Assembly: GCA_902494085.1 (NCBI GenBank)
Contig: CABURU010000001.1
Span: 150,456 to 214,455 of the forward strand
DNA length: 64,000 bases
Direction: 5' to 3'
From: an uncultured Collinsella sp.
Lineage (GTDB): Bacteria > Actinomycetota > Coriobacteriia > Coriobacteriales > Coriobacteriaceae
This document shows positions 35,786-43,961 of the stretch, one piece after another. The translations under genes were made by a program, and so were the position numbers. How positions within the stretch are numbered: position 1 is the stretch's first letter; the number at the start of each line of letters is the position of its first letter. The notes beneath the pieces are model-generated. The model made no database searches. It saw only the letters and a program-made list of their open reading frames with translations, and was not told the origin of the DNA.

Positions 35786-37549
35786 ATGGCAGATTCCACC
35801 ACCGATTACAACAATCTAGATCCTCTGGGTAACGAGGCGGCGGTTGTCGATGAGGTCGACGCTGCCGTCTCGGGCGCTCGCAAGAAGCCACGCGCTGTCG
35901 ATATGGTGCCCGAGGAGCCCGACGCGATGGCACCGGACGAGGAATACCAGCTCACGCCGGCGGGTCGTCGCGAACGCATTGGGCAGATTGTTCGCCTGGT
36001 CAAAAAGTACCGCGTGTGGGATAACCTCACGCCGGTTCGTTTGCGCCGCCTGCTCGAGGAACTCGGCCCCATGTTCGTCAAGATGGGGCAGATTCTGGCC
36101 AACCGGTCCGAGATTCTGCCGCAACGCTTTTGCGACGAGCTGCGTCGTCTGCGCTCCGACGTGGAGCCGGTGCCGTACGAGGTAGTGCTTCGCTGTCTGG
36201 AGGAAGAATACGGCCTGCGCCTGGGGGAGATGTTCGATGCGATCGATCCCAATCCGCTTGGTAGCGCATCGCTCGCGCAGGTGCACCGCGCTCGTCTGGT
36301 GACGGGCGAGGATGTGGCCGTCAAGGTGCAGCGCCCCGGTGCGCAGCAGGTTATGGCGCAGGACATCGATATCATCCGCTCGGTGGTGCGTATCGTTTCC
36401 AAGTTCGTCAACACCGATCAATTCGTTGACCTGCACGGCGTGGTCGAGGAGCTGTGGACCTCGTTTCGCGAGGAGACCAACTTTTTGGCCGAGGCCAAAA
36501 ACCTCAACGACTTCTACGAGTTCCATAAGAGCGTTCATGGCGTGACGTGCCCTAAATCCTATCTGGACCTGTGCACCGAACACGTGGTGGTTATGGACTA
36601 CGTCGACGGCATTTCGATCGCCGATCCTGAACGCTTGGTGGCCGAGGGCTATGACTTGGAAAAGATCGGTGCCGCGATTGTCGAGGACTACTCGTCGCAG
36701 GTGCTTGATGACGGCTTTTTCCATGCCGACCCGCATGCGGGAAACATCATTCTCAAGGACGGCATCGTTTACTTTATCGACTTGGGCATGGTCGGGCGTA
36801 TGTCGAGTCACGATCGCGGTATCGTCAAGGATATGATTTTCGCCGTGGCCGAGGGTGACGTGCCCAAGCTCAAGGATTCGCTCATGCGCTTCGCCGTAAC
36901 GCGTGGCGACTCGGCCGAGCTTGACCATTCGGCCTTTTTGTCCGATTTGGACTTTATCGTCGCCGACTTTGCGGGCCTTGACCTGAAGGATCTTGATATC
37001 GTCGAGTTTTTGACCTCGTTGTTAAACCTCGCGCGTAAGAATGATGTTGAGCTGCCGAGCGTGGTGACGATGTTCGCGCGCGGCATGGTGACGCTCGAGG
37101 GTTTGCTGACCGAGTACATGCCCAACGTCAACATGATCCAGATCATCCAAACGCACATTAAAAACGAGAAAAGCACCTATGCGCGTGTGCGCGATATGGG
37201 ACGCGATCTTGCCGCGAGCAGCTATCGCGCGGCAAAAGGCTCGCTCGAGGCGGCCGAGTATCTGGGCTTGGCTTCGCGCATGCTCACGCGCGGCCAGCTT
37301 AAGGTGAACACGCAGATCATGAGCAGCGATAAGGCGCTGCGACAGCTGGGCGGAATTATCGACCGCATGTCGATGGCTATCGTTATCGCCGGCCTGTTTA
37401 TCGGTTCGTCGGTGGTGTACTACGCACGCATCGAGCCGGTTGTGTTTGGTATCCCGGTCATTGGCTTTATGGGCTACGTGAGCGCGCTGGTGCTGGCGCT
37501 TATGCTGGGCCGCAATATCTGGCTCAACAGCCACGGCGGCAAACACTAG
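35786..37549 (+). CDS. ABC1/UbiB/ADCK-family atypical kinase
   Basis: 587 residues. The family hallmarks are in order: KxGQ motif VKMGQILANR (~95), the Ala-rich nucleotide loop GSASLAQVHRA (~158), VAVKVQRPG with the ATP lysine (~178), the catalytic HADPHAGNI (~315) and DFG-like IDLGMVG (~333). Two membrane helices end the protein (AIVIAGLFIGSSVVYYA and FMGYVSALVLALML). UbiB proteins support isoprenoid quinone metabolism or membrane lipid handling. In this presumed anaerobe menaquinone would be the relevant quinone; that is inference. Confidence 0.9.
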   Translation: MADSTTDYNNLDPLGNEAAVVDEVDAAVSGARKKPRAVDMVPEEPDAMAPDEEYQLTPAGRRERIGQIVRLVKKYRVWDNLTPVRLRRLLEELGPMFVKMGQILANRSEILPQRFCDELRRLRSDVEPVPYEVVLRCLEEEYGLRLGEMFDAIDPNPLGSASLAQVHRARLVTGEDVAVKVQRPGAQQVMAQDIDIIRSVVRIVSKFVNTDQFVDLHGVVEELWTSFREETNFLAEAKNLNDFYEFHKSVHGVTCPKSYLDLCTEHVVVMDYVDGISIADPERLVAEGYDLEKIGAAIVEDYSSQVLDDGFFHADPHAGNIILKDGIVYFIDLGMVGRMSSHDRGIVKDMIFAVAEGDVPKLKDSLMRFAVTRGDSAELDHSAFLSDLDFIVADFAGLDLKDLDIVEFLTSLLNLARKNDVELPSVVTMFARGMVTLEGLLTEYMPNVNMIQIIQTHIKNEKSTYARVRDMGRDLAASSYRAAKGSLEAAEYLGLASRMLTRGQLKVNTQIMSSDKALRQLGGIIDRMSMAIVIAGLFIGSSVVYYARIEPVVFGIPVIGFMGYVSALVLALMLGRNIWLNSHGGKH

Positions 37550-37600
37550 AGGCTGCGACCGTCACCGCATTTTCCTATCGCAAACAATAGCTTTTACCTT

Positions 37601-37628
37601 GGGCTTCGCCTGTGTGCGGGGCCCTTTT
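37601..37628 (+). terminator. Probable terminator of the ubiB-family gene
   Basis: GGGC-CGC and GCG-GCCC arms pair with a small internal mismatch over a short loop, then TTTT. Lies 52 bases after the stop and just before the riboswitch. Confidence 0.5.
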
Positions 37629-37663
37629 GCGTGATACCATTTTGACGGTAATAATCGATGGCC

Positions 37664-37840
37664 TAGATGGTGGTGCGGAGACGCACGAATGCGCGGTTTT
37701 CCTGCGCGTTTGGGAGAATCGGGGTGCAAGTCCCCGGCTGTACCAGTAACCGTAATTCCTCTTGCCTCGGGATGTTCGCGTCGCAGATCGGACGGCGCGC
37801 CTGAGCCGTTAAGGTTAAGTCGGATCGCCTCCCATCTTGC
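37664..37840 (+). promoter_or_regulatory. Cobalamin riboswitch
   Basis: The conserved B12-box core is readable: TTTGGGAGAATCGGGGTGCAA, the AGTCC-CGGCTG junction, CAGTAACCG, and the 3' AAGTCGGATCGCCTCCCA segment. P1 closes as GATGG (37666-37670) with CCATC (37832-37836). Downstream, GC-rich stems between 37836 and 37880 lie just before the AAGGGG site of the next gene, giving a plausible translational or attenuation switch. TTTTGC...TAATAA (37625-37654) is a possible promoter. Known members turn genes off when adenosyl- or other cobalamins are abundant. The remainder of 37550-37898 holds only the terminator above. Confidence 0.88.
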
Positions 37841-37898
37841 ATGCGGCTGCGGTGTATGCCGCCGGTGTGCATAGGGCTCTGGAGGGAAGGGGACCCCG

Positions 37899-40800
37899 AT
37901 GGGGGAACTCGAGCGCAATATGCGCAATGACGTGGGGCAGCCGCTGGGCAATGCTCCAAGTACAGACAATGGGGGACAAATGGATATGTTTGAGGACGAG
38001 CGCGAGCGCGCCTCGCTGCATCGCCGTGGCGCGATCGCACGCGGCGTAGCCAAGCGCGGCCTGGTGGCATTCCTGGCCTTCGCGATGGCCTTTGGCACCA
38101 CGCCGGCTCAGCTGTGGGCCGAGGGCGCCGAGGGCATTGCCGAGGCTGTGGCTCAGGCTACGACGCCGGGCGAGGACGCAGCGCTTGCGGGCGGTGCCGC
38201 TGAGCAGAGCGGCGCCGAGGTTTCGGATTCCGAGGGCGCGCCTGCAGCTGGTGCTGCCACAACAGAGGCAGCAACTGGCGACGAAGGCTCGACGACGGGG
38301 GAGAGCCCTGCCACGAGCGAGCAGTCTTCGACGGCATCCGCTGGCCAAGCGGGACCTGCCGCCGCGGCTGCCGTTCAGACAGAGAACCCGACAGAAACCG
38401 GCGATGTCGCCAAGAAGCAGGTCGAGGTCTCGTTCTCGATTATCGGCACCGATGCTGACGGCAAGGCTCAGACCTGGGTGGCACCTACGCAGCTCAAGCT
38501 CGACGAGGGCGCGACGGCTGCGGATGCCTTCATTAAGCTGCAGGAGAAGACGGGCTTCAAGGCGAAGTACGAACCGAACACGGCATACGGTTTCTACCTC
38601 GAAAGCATCACATCCCCGAGCGATGGTCGCACGCTTGCCTACGATCCGACGACTTATGCCTTCTGGCAGCTGTTCGTCGACGGCGCGTCTTCCTCGGTTG
38701 GCGCGAGCAGCGTCAAGCTCACCCAGGGGCAGAAGATTGAGTTTGCCTATACGGCTGGTAGCTCGTCCCCTGTCGTTAAGGACCAGGTTGCCGCAAATGT
38801 GACCGTCATTGGTCGCGATGCCCAGGGCAAGACTCAGACTTGGGTCGATAATGCGCAGTATGTGGTGACGTCCGGTTCGAGCGCGCTTGATCTTACGAAG
38901 GTCGCACTCGAGGCGAACGACATTGACGCCGTTGCTGCGGGCTCCTTCATTCTGAGCCTTAAGTACAACGGTGTTGAGCTGGGTACGCCCCAAGATTATT
39001 CGACCTATTGGCAGCTGTTCATCAACGGCAAGTCGAGTGACTATACGGCGGACAATGTCACCATCCATGCCGGCGATACCGTCACGTGGTTCTACGGTGG
39101 CTGGGGCGACCAGTTGCCGTCCGATTCTGTCCATGCTTCTGTTCAGGTTCTCGGTAAGGACAAGGACGGCAAGCAGCAGGTTTGGGCTTCGACGGGTCAG
39201 ACGAGTCTCAAGGCGGGCTCTACTGCCAAGGATCTCCTTGAGCAGACCGGTCTTACTCTCGATGCTGGCGAATCGTCTTGGGGCTGGTTCCTCAACGGCA
39301 TAACTTCGCCGTTCGATGGTAAGTCCTATGGCTGGGATGCTGTGACTAATAGCTATTGGCGCTTCTATGTAAATGGCAAGTTCGCCGACGTTGGCGCCGG
39401 TGCCTATGAGCTCCAAGAGGGCGATGCCGTCACCTTTATGTATGGTGCTGACGCCGATGCCCTTCCTGGCCAGGTTCTTGGGTCTGTCGATGTTATCGGT
39501 CCCGATGTCAACGGCAACAATACTCGCTGGGGCTCGGCAAGCAACGTTTCTCTGCCCGAAGGCTCTACGGCTCAGGATTTCATCGAGACGGTTCTGAAGG
39601 CAAAGCGCGTTGATTACAAAGCCTCCCAGAGTGGTGCATACTGGTTCCTCAATTCCGTTACTTCGCCGTTCGATCACAAGCCGTATGTCTGGGATGCTGC
39701 GACCAATAAATATTGGCACCTGTATATCAATGGAGAGCCCTCCTTACTCTGCGCCAATCAGATTACGCTCAAGAGCGGCGATAAGGTTACGCTTGCCTAT
39801 ACCACCGACGATTCGGCCATGCCCGATCCCGACAAGATTGTCGTGGACCCGAGCGCGACGACTCCTGATTGGGATGCCGAGTGGGCCGGCTACGGCAACA
39901 GTGGCAACGGTTCGACCGTAACGGATGCCAAGACGCCTGCGCAGGCCGCCGGTCTTAAGTGGGCCTTCGATTGGAAAGCCGAGTCTGGCCAGCAGTATGC
40001 CAACTGCAGCGAACCTGTCATCGCTAACGGTTTTGTGTACATCGCGACCGAGAACGAGCTCATTAAGATCGATTCGTCCACGGGCAAAAAAGTTGCCTCT
40101 GCGCCGCTTGCCTCCAAGGTGAGCTATACCTCTCGTCCGATTTATACCAATGGCCTTATCATCGTTCCGCTCAACGGCGGTGCGGTCCAGGCGATTACTG
40201 CAGACAAGCTGATCTGCAAGTGGCTGACGCCCGGTTTGACGAACTTGACGCAGAGCTCCTGCACCGTCGTTTCGGACGGCGAGTACGTTTATGTTGGTAC
40301 GGTCGATATTTCGTATGACGAGAACTACAACGCGACCTACGGCAACGGCTCCCTTAAGCGTATCAAGATTGCCACGGGCGAAGTCTCTTGGCAGAACATC
40401 GACCCTGCCGAGGGCTATTACTGGACTGGTGCGGCTTTGACGGATAAGTATGCCATCGTTCCTACGAGCGCGGGCACGCTTAAGTGCATTGATAAGACGA
40501 CGGGCGATGTCGTTTCGACCATGAAGCTCGGCGCTCTCGCGAACGCCGACTGTGTCGCCGATCCGTCCAATGGTTCGACCTTCTATCAGATGACGCACGA
40601 TGGAAAGCTCCATGTGATTTCGCTTTCGGCGAAGGGCGTGCTGAGCGAGCAGAAGACAGTCGACCTGGGTTTTACTAATAACATGAGCGCACCGGCGGTG
40701 GCTGGCGAAAACTTGATTGTCGGCGGACAGACGGCTACTGGCTCTGCTCTGGTTCTCTATAACCTGAAGACGGGTAAGACCACGATGATCGCTGCTGCCG

Positions 40801-41789
40801 ACGGCAAGGCGCTGCCGGCTGGCCTCAACGGTATTGCTGCTACTCCGCTGGTGAGCGTTCAGGGCGGCAAGACTCATGTGTACTTCACCGTTAACAGCGC
40901 GGATAGCAAGGATTACGTCAACTACTCTGCTGGTGGTGGCGTGTATCGCTATACGCTCGGCGATGCAGAGGCGACGCAGATTTATGATGCGGCTGGCCAT
41001 TACCAGTACTGTGACTCTCCGGTCATTGCCGATGCTTCTGGCAATCTCTACTACATTAATGATTCGGGCACGCTGTTTAAACTTGGAGCTGTCGAGTCTT
41101 GGACGGTTGCCTTTAACTCCAACGGCGGGTCTGCTTGCGACACTAAGTTTGTTGCTACGGCCGATGGCAAGCTGGTCAAGCCGGCCGATCCGACACGCGA
41201 TGGCTACACTTTCGGCGGTTGGTATACCGATGAAGCCTGCACGCGGGCGTATGACTTCGCCACGCCGGTGACGGCCGATCTGACGCTGTATGCCAAGTGG
41301 ACCAAGAATGCCGTTAACCCTGGCGGTAATGGCGGCGCTGGTTCGAATGGCGGCGGCGGTTCTGGTACCGGTACTGGTTCCGGCACTGGCGCTGGCACTG
41401 GCACGGGTTCCGGCTCCGGCTCGAAGGGCGGCGCTGTCGCCCCGGGTCATAAGCCGACGACCAAGACGACGGTGTCGACCAAGACCGAGACCAAGGACAA
41501 CAAGTCCGACAAGAAGGACTCCGATAAGTCCGATAAGAAGGACGAGAAGAAGTCTGACAAGAAGTCTGACAAGAAGTCTGACAGGAAGGACGGCAAGTCC
41601 GACAAGAAGTCCGACAAGAAGTCCGATTCCAAGTCCGATACGGGTGCTGCTTCTACGACCACTGCTAAGAAGTCCTCTAGTGCTTCCGAGCAGGAGACTG
41701 GCACCAACCCGCTCGCCATTGTTGGCGTTGCCGCCGGCGTCATCGGTCTCGCCATCGTCGGCGTGTTCGTGTTCACCAAACGTCGGTAG
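37899..41789 (+). CDS. Surface protein with four transcobalamin-like DUF4430 domains and a beta-propeller
   Basis: 1296 residues. Signal peptide about residues 48-72 (KRGLVAFLAFAMAFGTTPAQ). Four tandem DUF4430 domains at about 175-287, 297-405, 411-515 and 524-632, each with a SITSP-type turn and a W-(Q/R/H)-(L/F)-(F/Y)-(V/I)-(D/N)-G motif (FWQLFVDG, YWQLFING, YWRFYVNG, YWHLYING). The fold corresponds to the C-terminal domain of intrinsic factor/transcobalamin. A PQQ-like beta-propeller spans about 686-1062, then an InlB/Flg_new repeat (AFNSNGG...GWYTDEACT...AKW, 1068-1135). A Gly/Thr/Ser linker, a Lys/Ser/Asp linker and a membrane helix with KRR end (1270-1296) follow. With the riboswitch, a corrinoid-binding role is inferred. 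Confidence 0.88.
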   Translation: MGELERNMRNDVGQPLGNAPSTDNGGQMDMFEDERERASLHRRGAIARGVAKRGLVAFLAFAMAFGTTPAQLWAEGAEGIAEAVAQATTPGEDAALAGGAAEQSGAEVSDSEGAPAAGAATTEAATGDEGSTTGESPATSEQSSTASAGQAGPAAAAAVQTENPTETGDVAKKQVEVSFSIIGTDADGKAQTWVAPTQLKLDEGATAADAFIKLQEKTGFKAKYEPNTAYGFYLESITSPSDGRTLAYDPTTYAFWQLFVDGASSSVGASSVKLTQGQKIEFAYTAGSSSPVVKDQVAANVTVIGRDAQGKTQTWVDNAQYVVTSGSSALDLTKVALEANDIDAVAAGSFILSLKYNGVELGTPQDYSTYWQLFINGKSSDYTADNVTIHAGDTVTWFYGGWGDQLPSDSVHASVQVLGKDKDGKQQVWASTGQTSLKAGSTAKDLLEQTGLTLDAGESSWGWFLNGITSPFDGKSYGWDAVTNSYWRFYVNGKFADVGAGAYELQEGDAVTFMYGADADALPGQVLGSVDVIGPDVNGNNTRWGSASNVSLPEGSTAQDFIETVLKAKRVDYKASQSGAYWFLNSVTSPFDHKPYVWDAATNKYWHLYINGEPSLLCANQITLKSGDKVTLAYTTDDSAMPDPDKIVVDPSATTPDWDAEWAGYGNSGNGSTVTDAKTPAQAAGLKWAFDWKAESGQQYANCSEPVIANGFVYIATENELIKIDSSTGKKVASAPLASKVSYTSRPIYTNGLIIVPLNGGAVQAITADKLICKWLTPGLTNLTQSSCTVVSDGEYVYVGTVDISYDENYNATYGNGSLKRIKIATGEVSWQNIDPAEGYYWTGAALTDKYAIVPTSAGTLKCIDKTTGDVVSTMKLGALANADCVADPSNGSTFYQMTHDGKLHVISLSAKGVLSEQKTVDLGFTNNMSAPAVAGENLIVGGQTATGSALVLYNLKTGKTTMIAAADGKALPAGLNGIAATPLVSVQGGKTHVYFTVNSADSKDYVNYSAGGGVYRYTLGDAEATQIYDAAGHYQYCDSPVIADASGNLYYINDSGTLFKLGAVESWTVAFNSNGGSACDTKFVATADGKLVKPADPTRDGYTFGGWYTDEACTRAYDFATPVTADLTLYAKWTKNAVNPGGNGGAGSNGGGGSGTGTGSGTGAGTGTGSGSGSKGGAVAPGHKPTTKTTVSTKTETKDNKSDKKDSDKSDKKDEKKSDKKSDKKSDRKDGKSDKKSDKKSDSKSDTGAASTTTAKKSSSASEQETGTNPLAIVGVAAGVIGLAIVGVFVFTKRR
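41330..41640 (+). repeat. Low-complexity linker region (Gly/Thr/Ser, then KSD repeats)
   Basis: Codes for a G-T-G-S-type stretch followed by many copies of the unit DKKS or close variants. It is a wall-spanning or extended linker between the folded part and the membrane helix. The DNA is tandemly repetitive and could vary in length between strains. Confidence 0.75.
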
Positions 41790-42701
41790 GTGAGGGTTGT
41801 GTCCAATAAATCCAAGGACGCTGACCCCAAGCAACCAGATTCCTCGTTCATTCAGTTCGACGATGCAAAGCAACAGGGCGCCGCTTCGGCGGCGTCCGCC
41901 TCTCGTCGCAAGGCGCTCCTTGGCGTTCTTGCTGCCGCGTGCACCATTCTGATCGTCGTCTCGCTGGGCTTCGTCCATCCTTCCGAGAGCGGCGCCTGGT
42001 CCATTGACTGGATCGTTGAGACCGTGACGGGGGAGAGCGTCGTCGCCAAGGACACCAAGGGGTCTGGCTCGTCTGCCGCTTCGGGCGAGGCTAGTTCCAA
42101 GGATTCCAAATCTTCGAATGATGCAAAAGACGAGCCCAAGGGTTCGAACGACGCCAAGGACGATTCCGAGTCTTCAAACAAGGAATCGGACAAAAACTCG
42201 GATAGCAAGAAGTCCGAGGACCGGGGCGGCAAGAAGTCTGGCGATAAATCCGCTGCCCAAAATACGGGAGCCGGTGATACTTCCAATGCGTCTGGCGGTG
42301 CTTCTTCGGGCGGTGGCCAGTCGTCTGATGGAGCCTCATCCTCTAATGGTGGAAATGCCTCCTCGGGCAGCCAAAGCGGCTCACAGGAGTCCAACTACGT
42401 TACGGTGACGGTTTCGGTCACATCGAGCGCTGTGGGCAATCCCGTGTCCTCTGGCGGCACCTTTACCTTTAACGAAGGCGCCACCGTTTACGATGCCCTG
42501 TGCGCGCTGGGCCTTTCTGTCAACGCACATGGCTCGTCGTACGGTACGTATGTCTCCGCGATTGGTGGTTTGGCCGAGAAACAGTACGGCGGCACGAGCG
42601 GCTGGATGTACTCCGTCAACGGCGCAACGCCCATGACGGCCTGCAGTAACTACGTTCTCTCCAATGGCGACAACGTCGTTTGGTATTACGTAACGGGCTA
42701 G
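41790..42701 (+). CDS. Membrane-tethered DUF4430 protein
   Basis: 303 residues, starting right after the stop of the large DUF4430 gene, so the two are translationally coupled. GTG 41790 is used; GTG 41799 is a possible alternative. One N-terminal membrane helix (KALLGVLAAACTILIVVSLGF, ~41-62) is followed by a long Ser/Lys/Asp linker and one C-terminal DUF4430 domain (~205-303) with GGTSGWMYSVNGATPM and VLSNGDNVVWYYV. It probably faces outward as a cell-surface partner of the large protein, under the same cobalamin riboswitch. Role inferred from context. Confidence 0.85.
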   Translation: MRVVSNKSKDADPKQPDSSFIQFDDAKQQGAASAASASRRKALLGVLAAACTILIVVSLGFVHPSESGAWSIDWIVETVTGESVVAKDTKGSGSSAASGEASSKDSKSSNDAKDEPKGSNDAKDDSESSNKESDKNSDSKKSEDRGGKKSGDKSAAQNTGAGDTSNASGGASSGGGQSSDGASSSNGGNASSGSQSGSQESNYVTVTVSVTSSAVGNPVSSGGTFTFNEGATVYDALCALGLSVNAHGSSYGTYVSAIGGLAEKQYGGTSGWMYSVNGATPMTACSNYVLSNGDNVVWYYVTG

Positions 42702-42723
42702 AGGCCTCGACATAGCGCGCCAG

Positions 42724-42761
42724 ACGGGCGGTTCGGACCAACATCCGGACCGCCCGTTTTT
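42724..42761 (+). terminator. Terminator of the DUF4430 operon
   Basis: ACGGGCGGT-CGGA and TCCG-ACCGCCCGT arms pair strongly and run into five T residues, 22 bases after the stop. Confidence 0.9.
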
Positions 42762-42800
42762 CATGCGAATGGGACTGGGTCGCCGGGTCTCTCTGCAAAC

Positions 42801-42834
42801 AAAAAACCGGTTGGAACGGTAATTCCAACCGGTT
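42801..42834 (-). terminator. Terminator of GtrA gene 1 (minus strand)
   Basis: AACCGGTTGGAA (42805-42816) and TTCCAACCGGTT (42823-42834) are perfect arms; read on the minus strand a T run follows. The convergent operons thus each have their own terminator. Confidence 0.85.
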
Positions 42835-42860
42835 ATACATTCAAGCAAATAGTGAATCGA

Positions 42861-43268
42861 CTACGACCGTGCGCCCTCGAGGAAGAAGCGGCGACTGAAG
42901 TAGTTGTACCAGGTGACAAGGAACGTGGCGATGGCCTTCATGGCCTGGTAGCCGATGCTCAAAAACGTGACGCCCACAAACATGTACAGGTCGTTGAGGC
43001 CCAGGCCGATCACCGACAGGATGGTGAAGATCGTGAACTCGCGCTTGCGGCTCATGCCTTCGCGGTGGTCGAACACGTACTTCATGCTGAGCCAGTAGTT
43101 GACCACGACGGACGTGATAAACGAAACCGTGGTGCTCATCAAAAAGTCGAGGTGAAACAGCTCGACGAGCGCAATGAGCATGCCCCAGTCGATGCCAAAG
43201 GAGATAAGACCCACGACAGCAAACTTGAGGAACTGCTTGGTATGAGGTTGTGCCAGCGCCTTGCGCAC
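42861..43268 (-). CDS. GtrA-family membrane protein 1
   Basis: 135 residues with four predicted membrane helices. Family landmarks: FLKFAVVGLISFGIDWGML at the start, VVVNYWLSMKYVFDHREG in the middle, and a basic end RRFFLEG. GtrA proteins are thought to help move lipid-linked sugars or act beside glycosyltransferases. Starts with GTG and GGATGTG upstream. A paralogue sits 220 bases upstream on the same strand. Confidence 0.88.
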   Translation of the reverse strand: MRKALAQPHTKQFLKFAVVGLISFGIDWGMLIALVELFHLDFLMSTTVSFITSVVVNYWLSMKYVFDHREGMSRKREFTIFTILSVIGLGLNDLYMFVGVTFLSIGYQAMKAIATFLVTWYNYFSRRFFLEGARS

Positions 43269-43420
43269 GTAATCACATCCAATGCGTTGATGAATCGAGC
43301 AGGGGATACTTTAGATCTTTTGCAAGGGAAACGTAAGGTCTTTGCCAAGAACTATACGAACTCGTCAAATTTTCAAGAGCTAATCCGTAAACGTTGAAAA
43401 TTTGCCCGTAAACGAGCGGC

Positions 43421-43462
43421 GCCCACGGACGATACTGCGCTGAGTGCGTGTCGTCCGTGGGC
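43421..43462 (-). terminator. Possible terminator or hairpin between GtrA genes
   Basis: GCCCACGGACGA-AC and GT-TCGTCCGTGGGC pair over about 14 bp around a 12-base loop. The tail on the minus strand is not a clean T run, so termination is uncertain. Confidence 0.45.
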
Positions 43463-43487
43463 ACCGTAATGCTGCGGGGGTGTCGAG

Positions 43488-43883
43488 CTACTTGGTCTCG
43501 TCGCCCTCCAGGAAGATCTTTCGGGTCACAAAGTTGTAGACCATGACAAGCGCGGTGGCGCAGATCTTGGCGATATTGGCCTCGAGCCCCAGACCGGCGT
43601 TGAGCGCCAGCACGATGCCGTCGTTGAGCACCAAACCGATCACGGACAGCACGACAAAGATGATGAACTCGCGGCGGCGGCTCATGCCTTCCTTGTGCGC
43701 AAACACGTACTTCATGCTTGCGAGGTAGTTAAAGATGAGTGAGATGATAAAGCCGCTGGTGTTGGCGATCAGGATGTTGAGGCCGAGACCGTAGTGGAGC
43801 AGATTCATAATGCCAAAGTCGATAACCGTGGCAATGACACCGACGACGCCAAATTTCATGATCTGCGCAAGGAGCTTTTGCAT
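43488..43883 (-). CDS. GtrA-family membrane protein 2
   Basis: 131 residues, four membrane helices, same family pattern as the neighbour (MKFGVVGVIATVIDFGIMNL, NYLASMKYVFAHKEGMSRRREF, TRKIFLEG). The ATG at 43883 gives a start aligned to the paralogue; the longer frame begins with TTG at 43946 and lacks a clear ribosome site. The two genes look like a duplication within one locus. Partner glycosyltransferases are not adjacent. Confidence 0.87.
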   Translation of the reverse strand: MQKLLAQIMKFGVVGVIATVIDFGIMNLLHYGLGLNILIANTSGFIISLIFNYLASMKYVFAHKEGMSRRREFIIFVVLSVIGLVLNDGIVLALNAGLGLEANIAKICATALVMVYNFVTRKIFLEGDETK

Positions 43884-43961
43884 GGTACCTGCCTTAGGGT
43901 GGCGCGGGGACGCCGTGGGGATGATAAACTCAGCAAGTTTAGCCAATCCCCGCGGGTGGTG

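Noticed and set aside
41460..41640. Regular DNA repeats that could look like a CRISPR array
   Set aside because: The repeats are in frame, encode the DKKS linker, and have no unique spacers or cas genes.
39744..41978. 744-codon frame opposite the DUF4430 gene
   Set aside because: Shadow; the + strand has a signal peptide, domains and the riboswitch.
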